From Deltaproteobacteria bacterium (GTDB lineage Bacteria > Myxococcota_A > UBA796 > UBA2385), in assembly GCA_947462115.1 (NCBI GenBank), contig CANHON010000245.1, positions 1-7,069 of the forward strand: a stretch of DNA of 7,069 nt, given 5' to 3'. Shown piece by piece: positions 1 through 7,069 of this stretch. The stretch's first letter is position 1, and every line of letters begins with the position of its first letter. Both the position numbers and the translations under genes were made by a program. Under the pieces are notes generated by a model. That model was not told where the DNA came from and did no database searches. It was given only the letters and a program-made list of their open reading frames with translations.

Positions 1-170
1 GACCGACCCCAACCCGAAGGCTGGTGAGCGATGCTCAAGTGGCCGTGTGGCCTGGGCAGGTGGCGCCGTCCTCGTGCGCCTCATGGCGTCCTGGACAGCG
101 ACTTGAGCCCAACGCGAGACCCCCGAAGGAGCGCACCGCGGCGTCGGCGGCGGACCGCTTCAACCCCCGC

Positions 171-199
171 AGTCTATGCGGCCCCCTATCGACTGGCAA
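171..199 (-). promoter_or_regulatory. Sigma70-like promoter candidate, minus strand
   Basis: On the minus strand TTGCCA (194-199; 5 of 6 matches to the -35 consensus) is followed after exactly 17 nt by TAGACT (171-176; 4 of 6 matches to the -10 consensus). Transcription would start near position 164 and run left, out of the window. It could drive the possible minus-strand frame starting at 84, or an RNA. Chance matches of this quality do occur, and promoters in GC-rich deltaproteobacteria are poorly predicted by the E. coli consensus, so this stays tentative. Confidence 0.22.
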
Positions 200-210
200 G
201 GCCGCCTCGC

Positions 211-228
211 TCGAATATTCGATTTTTT
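211..228. repeat. AT-rich palindrome TCGAATATTCGA followed by T6
   Basis: Positions 211-222 form a perfect 12-bp palindrome, followed directly by six T residues (223-228). It is the most AT-rich spot in an otherwise very GC-rich window. Read on the plus strand it resembles a terminator, but the foldable stem is only TCGA/TCGA around an ATAT loop, which is too weak to terminate alone. On the minus strand no T-run follows, so it does not end the DUF2752 transcript. A binding site for a dimeric regulator or an upstream AT element are alternatives. Confidence 0.4.
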
Positions 229-265
229 CTTCGCAGGGGGCGAGATCGCCGACGGGCGCGGCTCC

Positions 266-748
266 TTAGATCACCTCCCGGAGGACGAGCGCCTTGTAGG
301 CCCAGCCTGCCGCCATGCCCAGCAGCGTGAGGACCGCGAGCGGCACCTCGTGGGCCAAGGCCCAGTCCAGCAGGCGCCGCCACCGCCCGCCGCCCAGCAG
401 CGCGTCCGCCCACCCCACGCTCGCGAGCACCAGGGTGGCCCCAAACAGCGCGACGCCGAAGGGCTGGGTGCGGAGCGCTTCGAGGGGCGAGAGGTGGGCC
501 ATGTGCGAGAAGGTCGTCGTCATGCCGCACATCGGGCAGGGCCAGCCGGTGGCCATCAGCACCGAGCAGCCGCTGAGGCCGAGCTGCATGTGCGTGCCCA
601 CCCCTTCTGCCGCGGGCTCCAGCCAGGCCGCCACGCCCAGCACCGCCGTGGATGGAGCCCCCAAAATGACCCCCACGACGCGATCCTGAACCGGAGCGCC
701 CAGGGTCTCCCACCGCCGCCGCAGCGCTTGGCTGGGCGCCGCGCTCAC
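266..748 (-). CDS. DUF2752 family membrane protein
   Basis: This is a 160-residue protein of unknown function. The family signature is clear: a GLSGC segment (residues 57-61), then TGWPCPMCGMTTTF at 67-80 with the paired cysteines C71 and C74, matching the CPxCGxT core of DUF2752. Hydrophobic stretches at about 22-43, 97-115 and 134-156 suggest three membrane helices; the Cys motif lies between the first two. No signal peptide cleavage site is evident. The start codon is GTG at 748-746, which overlaps the zapA TGA stop as GTGA. A GGAGG lies seven bases upstream, inside the end of zapA, so translation is probably coupled to zapA. The family has no established biochemical role. The CxxC pair could bind metal or be redox active, but that is inference. 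A contribution to envelope or division functions is suggested only by the neighbours. The gene ends with TAA, and no U-tract terminator follows. Confidence 0.85.
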   Translation of the reverse strand: MSAAPSQALRRRWETLGAPVQDRVVGVILGAPSTAVLGVAAWLEPAAEGVGTHMQLGLSGCSVLMATGWPCPMCGMTTTFSHMAHLSPLEALRTQPFGVALFGATLVLASVGWADALLGGGRWRRLLDWALAHEVPLAVLTLLGMAAGWAYKALVLREVI

Positions 749-1035
749 GCTTCGCCCTCCACGGGCAGGGCGGCCTCCAGCATCGCCGCGAGCGACGCGG
801 CCTCCCGGTCCAGCTCGCCGAGGCGCTCGCTCGTGCGGCCGCGCATGCGCCGAAGCTCGCCCGTCAAGCTCAGCGCGGTGAGCAGCGCGATGGTGTACTC
901 GTCAAAGGACCGGGTGCGGCTGGCGACCTCGGCGAGGCGGGTGTCGAGCTCGGCGGCGACCGAGCGCACATCTTCTTCGGAGTCATCGCCCCGCACGGTG
1001 TATTGGCGGCCACGAATGGTGATCCGGACTTGCAT
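745..1035 (-). CDS. zapA: Cell division protein ZapA
   Basis: This 96-residue protein matches the ZapA family in length and layout. Its N-terminal beta-rich head reads VRITIRGRQYTVRGDD and is followed by SEEDVRSVAAELDTRLAEVA. A helical region (SFDEYTIALLTALSLTGEL) then leads to a C-terminal coiled coil rich in Arg, Glu and Leu, the part that forms dimers and tetramers. In characterised bacteria ZapA binds FtsZ and crosslinks its filaments in the cytoplasmic Z-ring. The ATG at 1035-1033 was chosen over an upstream in-frame start at 1170 for two reasons. It has AGGAG five bases upstream (1041-1045), and the longer form would add 45 residues unlike ZapA and overlap the end of ftsY. The gene lies 82 nt after ftsY and shares a 4-nt GTGA overlap with the following DUF2752 gene. 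ZapA sequences are short and diverged, so this call rests on the combined pattern rather than on one catalytic motif. Confidence 0.82.
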   Translation of the reverse strand: MQVRITIRGRQYTVRGDDSEEDVRSVAAELDTRLAEVASRTRSFDEYTIALLTALSLTGELRRMRGRTSERLGELDREAASLAAMLEAALPVEGEA

Positions 1036-1096
1036 GGGGGCTCCTGATTGCGGCTCCGGGGAGCCCGCGGGGTTCGACCAGCGGCGCGCGGCCGCG

Positions 1097-1117
1097 GCGG
1101 TGCGCAAGGCACACCGC
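1097..1117 (-). other. Strong stem-loop just after the ftsY stop
   Basis: Starting at the first base after the ftsY TAA, the minus strand reads GCGGTGTGC, a CTT loop, then GCGCACCGC. This gives a 9-bp stem with one G-U pair and a 3-nt loop. No U-run follows (the next bases are CCGCGGCCGCG), so it is not a classical intrinsic terminator. It may protect the 3' end of ftsY mRNA, cause pausing, or separate the expression levels of ftsY and zapA. Confidence 0.5.
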
Positions 1118-2134
1118 TTATCCGACGAGGGCCTCCACAAAGGCGGCGGGGTCGAAGTCGCGGAGGTCATCCACGCCCTCGCCGAGGCCCACCAGCTTCA
1201 CGTCCAGGCCCAGCTCCTCCTTGATCGCCACCACGACGCCACCCTTGGCGGTGCCGTCGAGCTTGGTGAGGGCCACGCCGGTGACGCCGACCACCGCCTT
1301 GAAGATTCGGGCTTGGCTCATGGCGTTCTGGCCGCTCGTGCCGTCCAGGACCAGCAGGACCTCGTCGGGGCCCCGGGCGACGGACTTCTTCATCACCCGC
1401 AGCACCTTGGCGAGCTGATCCATCAGCGTGGCCTGGGCCTGCAGGCGGCCGGCGGTGTCGCAGATCACCACATCTGCGCCGCGGGCCTTGCCGGCCTCCA
1501 GCGCGTCGAAGATGACGGCCGCGGGATCGGCGCCCTCCTGGTGCGCGATGACGGTGGCGCGGGAGCGCTCGCCCCACACCTGGAGCTGCTCGATGGCGCC
1601 GGCGCGGAAGGTGTCTCCGGCGGCCAGCAGCACCTTTTTGCCTGCGGCGGTATAGCGGGCGGCGAGCTTCCCGATGGTGGTGGTCTTGCCGCTGCCATTG
1701 ACGCCCACCACGAGGATCACCAGCGGGAGCTCCGGCGCGGCGGCGGCGATCGCGGCGGGCGGACCGAGGCGCTGCTTGAGCTCCTCCTTGAGGGCCGACC
1801 GCAAGCTCGGCCCGTCGAAGCTGCGCCCGACGCGCTTGCGCACCCCCGCCACGAGCAGGCCAGCGGTCTTGCTGCCCACGTCCGCGCCGATGAGCGCCTC
1901 CTCCAGCTGCTCGAAAGCAGCGTCGGCGGAGCTGTTCCCGAGGCCAAGCAGCCGAGCGGCCAGTGCCTCCCGGCTCCGCGCGAAGCCCGCGAAGAAGCCC
2001 CCGACCGGGGCCGGCGCGTCCTCGATGGCCGCGGGCTTGGACCGCCCCCGGAGCGCGAAGCCGAGGACCACGACAAGCCCCACCAGCGCAGCGACGCCGC
2101 CGATCAACACGCCTGGCTCGACAGGCAATTCCAT
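1118..2134 (-). CDS. ftsY: Signal recognition particle receptor FtsY
   Basis: FtsY is the SRP receptor: a GTPase at the cytoplasmic face of the membrane that pairs with Ffh and delivers ribosomes translating membrane proteins to the Sec translocon. The 338-residue protein has one N-terminal hydrophobic helix (about residues 8-29) followed by basic RGRSK. The four-helix N domain spans roughly 45-125 and the GTPase G domain 135-338. All GTPase elements are intact: GVNGSGKTTT (144-153), DTFRAGA (174-180), DTAGR (226-230), TKLD (290-293) and GLGEGVDDLRDFD (316-328). LDGTSGQNA (263-271) is the conserved segment between G3 and G4. The E. coli-type long acidic A domain is absent; the membrane helix probably replaces it as anchor, as known in several other lineages. 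The ATG at 2134 has GAGGAG five bases upstream (2140-2145). The gene follows smc by 49 nt. The adjacent smc-ftsY arrangement is also known from distant bacteria. Confidence 0.97.
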   Translation of the reverse strand: MELPVEPGVLIGGVAALVGLVVVLGFALRGRSKPAAIEDAPAPVGGFFAGFARSREALAARLLGLGNSSADAAFEQLEEALIGADVGSKTAGLLVAGVRKRVGRSFDGPSLRSALKEELKQRLGPPAAIAAAAPELPLVILVVGVNGSGKTTTIGKLAARYTAAGKKVLLAAGDTFRAGAIEQLQVWGERSRATVIAHQEGADPAAVIFDALEAGKARGADVVICDTAGRLQAQATLMDQLAKVLRVMKKSVARGPDEVLLVLDGTSGQNAMSQARIFKAVVGVTGVALTKLDGTAKGGVVVAIKEELGLDVKLVGLGEGVDDLRDFDPAAFVEALVG

Positions 2135-2144
2135 GCCTACTCCT

Positions 2145-2162
2145 CACGACCCGCAGGTCGCG
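2145..2162 (-). promoter_or_regulatory. Hairpin abutting the ftsY ribosome-binding site
   Basis: In the smc-ftsY gap the minus strand reads CGCGACC, a TGCG loop, then GGTCGTG. This is a 7-bp stem with one G-U pair. Its last base is also the first G of the GAGGAG Shine-Dalgarno sequence (2140-2145). Folding would leave the rest of the site exposed, so it may present or modulate the site, or protect the processed mRNA end. No regulator is implied by the sequence. Confidence 0.4.
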
Positions 2163-2183
2163 CGCGCGGCCCAGCGGTCGCGA

Positions 2184-5834
<3,651 letters not shown>

Positions 5835-5933
5835 CGGGAGGCGGGGGGCGTCGGGTGAAGGAGGCCAGAGGGAGGCGAGCTCCCCGTGGAGGCGGCGCCC
5901 GGAGGCGACCTGGACCGTATCACGCCGCCCGGA
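5835..5933 (-). promoter_or_regulatory. smc leader with five GCCTCC motifs and no ribosome-binding site
   Basis: This 99-nt gap between the carbonic-anhydrase-like gene and smc is strikingly pyrimidine-rich on the coding strand. GCCTCC occurs five times (plus-strand GGAGGC at 5837, 5860, 5871, 5888 and 5901) at irregular spacing of 23, 11, 17 and 13 nt. The bases just before the smc ATG are CGCCTCCCG, with no GGAGG-like site. CCTCC is the anti-Shine-Dalgarno sequence itself, so the leader cannot recruit ribosomes the usual way. C-rich, weakly folded RNA can also act as a Rho loading site. No convincing promoter consensus was found in it. Confidence 0.45.
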
Positions 5934-6575
5934 TCAGGGCCCTGGCGGCCCGCGGCCCGGCCCCGCCGCGGCGGCCTCGGCCAGCAGCAGCCGGGTGAGG
6001 CGCAGGTACTCCTCGTGCCCGTGGGCGATCCAGCTCGCGATCTCATCGGGCCGAAGCTGCCGAACGACCCGCGCCGGGACCCCCATCACCATCGAGCCGG
6101 CGGGGATGCGCTTCCCGGCGCCCACCACGGCGCCCGCGCCGATCACGCAGTGGCGCTCGACCACGGCCCCGTCGAGCACGATGGCGCCCATACCGATGAG
6201 CACGTCATCTTCGACGACGCAGCCGTGCAGGATGGCCCGGTGGCCTACGGTGACGCGGGCGCCCACGACCGTATGGCTGAGGCCGCGGGTGGCGTGGAGC
6301 ACCGCGCCGTCCTGGATGCTCGACTCGGCGCCCACCCGGAGGCTGCCCTGGTCGCCCCGGAGCACCACCGTGGGCCAGATGCTCGCGCCGGCCTCGACGA
6401 CGACATCGCCGATGATGACGGCGCTTCGGTGGCACCACGCGGTCGGATCGACCGCCGGCCACACCCCGTCCCAGGGCTCCAGGCGGGCGCCGCCCGGGGC
6501 CAGCCGCTCGTCTGGGCCGCCAGGGGCCGCCGATGACTGGAGTGTTCCGTCTCCCCTGCCCTGCTCCACCGACAC
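5934..6575 (-). CDS. Gamma-class carbonic anhydrase-like hexapeptide protein
   Basis: The 213-residue protein is a left-handed beta-helix of the gamma-carbonic anhydrase/YrdA/CaiE type, which acts as a cytoplasmic trimer. Hexapeptide repeats run from about residue 45 to 170 and are followed by a C-terminal helix (RPDEIASWIAHGHEEYLRL). The metal ligands match the archaeal enzyme Cam: His94 (VLHAT), His112 and His117 (VGHRAILHG). The core residues Arg73, Asp75, Gln88 and Asp89 are also present. The Cam Glu62 position is Gln (RGDQG), and the acidic loop carrying the proton-shuttle Glu84 is missing, as in CamH-type homologues. CO2 hydration is therefore possible but unproven; acyltransferase-like or orphan metal-binding roles remain open. 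The GTG start at 6575 was preferred because longer frames run into the divergent TM2 gene and a strong purine-rich site lies 4-7 nt upstream. A second GTG at 6569 is also possible. It leads the minus-strand gene set, 99 nt before smc. Confidence 0.88.
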   Translation of the reverse strand: MSVEQGRGDGTLQSSAAPGGPDERLAPGGARLEPWDGVWPAVDPTAWCHRSAVIIGDVVVEAGASIWPTVVLRGDQGSLRVGAESSIQDGAVLHATRGLSHTVVGARVTVGHRAILHGCVVEDDVLIGMGAIVLDGAVVERHCVIGAGAVVGAGKRIPAGSMVMGVPARVVRQLRPDEIASWIAHGHEEYLRLTRLLLAEAAAAGPGRGPPGP

Positions 6576-6579
6576 AGCG

Positions 6580-6590
6580 CCTCCTCCCCC
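6580..6590 (-). promoter_or_regulatory. Ribosome-binding site that fixes the carbonic-anhydrase-like start
   Basis: On the minus strand GGGGGAGGAGG lies just before the GTG at 6575. The inner AGGAGG is 4 nt from that codon and the outer GGAGG is 7 nt away. The same site lies 10 nt from the GTG at 6569. Both starts are usable; the first fits the better-spaced register. This site is the main reason for rejecting the longer open frame that begins at 6905. Confidence 0.6.
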
Positions 6591-6607
6591 GCCGGTGCAA
6601 TGGCGGG
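6588..6607. repeat. Inverted repeat in the divergent intergenic region
   Basis: CCCGCC (6588-6593) and GGCGGG (6602-6607) form a perfect 6-bp inverted repeat around the 8-nt spacer GGTGCAAT, in the 69-nt gap between the divergent carbonic-anhydrase-like and TM2 genes. In the minus-strand transcript it would fold into a hairpin ending where the ribosome-binding site begins. As DNA it could be an operator serving both genes. GC-rich inverted repeats of this size are common in such genomes, so a function is only suggested. Confidence 0.35.
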
Positions 6608-6644
6608 CCACGCCCCGGCGTAGCGCGGCGCGGAGGACCGACCC

Positions 6645-6878
6645 ATGTCCAGCACGGAGTCCAACGCGCTCATCGTCCGCAAGAAGCTCAGCATGGCCTA
6701 TGTGCTGTGGGCAGCTGGCTTCTTTGGCTTCGCGGGCCTGCACCGCATCTACATGGGGCGGCCGATCTCCGGCGTTCTGTGGCTGATGACGCTCGGCTTG
6801 TGCGGCGTCGGCCAGCTCATCGACCTGATGTTCATGCCGCGCATGATCGAGGACACGATCGAGGGTCGGGGCTGGTAG
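6645..6878 (+). CDS. TM2 domain-containing small membrane protein
   Basis: This 77-residue protein matches the TM2 domain (Pfam-type) across its whole length. A short charged N terminus ends in RKK and is followed by AYVLWAAGFFGFAGLHRIYMGR (first helix and polar turn, residues 19-39, including the diagnostic GLHRIYMGR). Then comes a second helix with the TLGLCGVGQLIDL core (about 42-63) and the characteristic MPRM close. Both termini are probably cytoplasmic. Bacterial TM2 proteins have no settled function. The ATG has GGAGG (6632-6636) eight bases upstream. The gene is the only plus-strand gene seen. It is divergent from the carbonic-anhydrase-like gene (69-nt gap) and convergent with the partial gene on its right. 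The family and start are well supported; the role is unknown. Confidence 0.9.
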   Translation: MSSTESNALIVRKKLSMAYVLWAAGFFGFAGLHRIYMGRPISGVLWLMTLGLCGVGQLIDLMFMPRMIEDTIEGRGW

Positions 6879-6895
6879 GCGCAGCGATCGCCTAC
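6875..6895. terminator. Hairpin spanning two convergent stop codons
   Basis: GTAGGCG (6875-6881) and CGCCTAC (6889-6895) form a perfect 7-bp inverted repeat with a 7-nt loop. The left arm contains the TAG stop of the TM2 gene, and the right arm contains the complement of the TAG stop of the converging minus-strand gene. A competing pairing is GCGCAG (6879-6884) with CTGCGC (6895-6900), and the palindrome GCGATCGC (6884-6891) sits in the middle. There is no T-run on either side, so it is at best a non-canonical bidirectional terminator or 3'-end protector. Confidence 0.4.
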
Positions 6896-7069
6896 TGCGC
6901 GTCATTCTCCGGAGGACGCAGCGCCCAGCCGTTGATGAACCGCTCGCCCATCGGCAGGCTCACCGGCGCGTAGAGCTCGAGGAAGGTCGGCCCGAAGACG
7001 CCCGGGTCCGGCAGCGCCAAGGGGTCGGCGCTGATGAGGTCCCGCTCGGTCAAGATGAGCGAGGGCCTC
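6892..7069 (-). CDS. 3' end of an unidentified minus-strand gene (partial)
   Basis: A minus-strand frame enters from the right edge and ends with TAG at 6894-6892, giving 58 C-terminal residues. It reads RPSLILTERDLISADPLAL, then PDPGVFGPTFLELYAPV, then SLPMGERFINGWALRPPEN and DAQ. This looks like a true protein: third codon positions are almost all G or C, the composition is balanced, and the other two minus-strand frames give Arg/Pro/Gly-rich sequence typical of shadows. I do not recognise the family from this tail. No transmembrane helix is visible in the part seen. It converges on the TM2 gene, with 13 nt between the two stop codons, and transcription would point toward it. Confidence 0.65.
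   Translation of the reverse strand, partial: RPSLILTERDLISADPLALPDPGVFGPTFLELYAPVSLPMGERFINGWALRPPENDAQ

Larger units (their letters stand above)
1..265. other. Left-edge region with no identified gene
   Basis: This stretch lies downstream of the DUF2752 stop codon. Three candidates were weighed. (a) A plus-strand reading frame enters from the left edge and stops with TGA at 104-106; its last residues read LVRLMASWTAT, and its third-position GC is lower than in the clear genes here. It could be the tail of a truncated gene. (b) On the minus strand an ATG at 84-82, with AGGA five bases before it, opens a frame that runs off the window after 28 codons (starts MRRTRTAPPA); no family is recognisable. 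(c) Other open frames here look like shadows. The stretch also holds an inverted repeat (GCTCAAGT at 33-40 and ACTTGAGC at 101-108), a promoter-like pair at 171-199 and an AT-rich palindrome at 211-222. None of these proves a gene; the bases left of the window would decide. Confidence 0.5.

Noticed and set aside
19..40. Resemblance of CTGGTGAGCGATGCTC to a conserved part of 6S RNA, which often lies near zapA
   Set aside because: Only a short segment is similar, the following bases do not match, and the window edge cuts off the rest. It is on the plus strand, opposite to the zapA transcript. A covariance-model search with the left flank included would settle it.
41..190. Possible tRNA, SRP RNA, RNase P RNA or tmRNA in the left region
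   Set aside because: I looked for a T-loop with paired arms, the GGTCAGGTCCGGAAGG SRP core, RNase P signature segments and a tmRNA tRNA-like end, and found none.
239..250. GGCGAGATCGCC inverted repeat as terminator for the DUF2752 gene
   Set aside because: The stem is only 4-5 bp with a very short loop, and an A-run, not a T-run, follows on the transcribed strand.
1036..1170. N-terminal extension of ZapA by 45 residues
   Set aside because: It would overlap the end of ftsY and add sequence unlike ZapA; the internal ATG at 1035 has a well-spaced AGGAG.
6576..6905. N-terminal extension of the carbonic-anhydrase-like protein by 110 residues
   Set aside because: It would run antisense through the whole TM2 gene, has no similarity to the family, and bypasses the strong ribosome-binding site at 6580-6590.

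Overview
The window is very GC-rich by eye, and its gene density, strong GC preference at third codon positions and SMC head-domain sequence fit a bacterium of the former Deltaproteobacteria, most likely Myxococcota. That assignment rests on protein style alone and is tentative.

Layout: five genes run leftward on the minus strand in the order gamma-carbonic-anhydrase-like protein (6575-5934), smc (5834-2184), ftsY (2134-1118), zapA (1035-745) and a DUF2752 membrane protein (748-266). The gaps are 99, 49 and 82 nt, and the last pair overlaps by 4 nt (GTGA). This looks like one transcription unit or two nested ones. A small TM2-domain membrane protein (6645-6878, plus strand) is divergent from the carbonic-anhydrase-like gene. 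It converges, with 13 nt between stop codons, on the 3' end of an unidentified minus-strand gene cut by the right edge (6892-7069). The left 265 bases hold no gene I can identify. They contain an AT-rich palindrome next to a T6 run, a sigma70-like promoter pair on the minus strand, and an inverted repeat.

How the genes fit together: SMC compacts and segregates chromosomes, FtsY is the membrane receptor of the signal recognition particle, and ZapA bundles FtsZ filaments at the division site. The core is therefore a housekeeping block for chromosome segregation, membrane protein insertion and cell division. The DUF2752 protein, with a CPMCG motif and predicted membrane helices, is the only member of unknown function, and it is tightly coupled to zapA.

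I found no mobile element, CRISPR array, tRNA, rRNA or toxin-antitoxin system, and nothing I would call a new biological system. The points most worth a second look are the zapA-DUF2752 coupling, an SMC hinge that appears to lack its usual glycine motif, an smc leader with five GCCTCC motifs and no Shine-Dalgarno sequence, and several hairpins at gene junctions.
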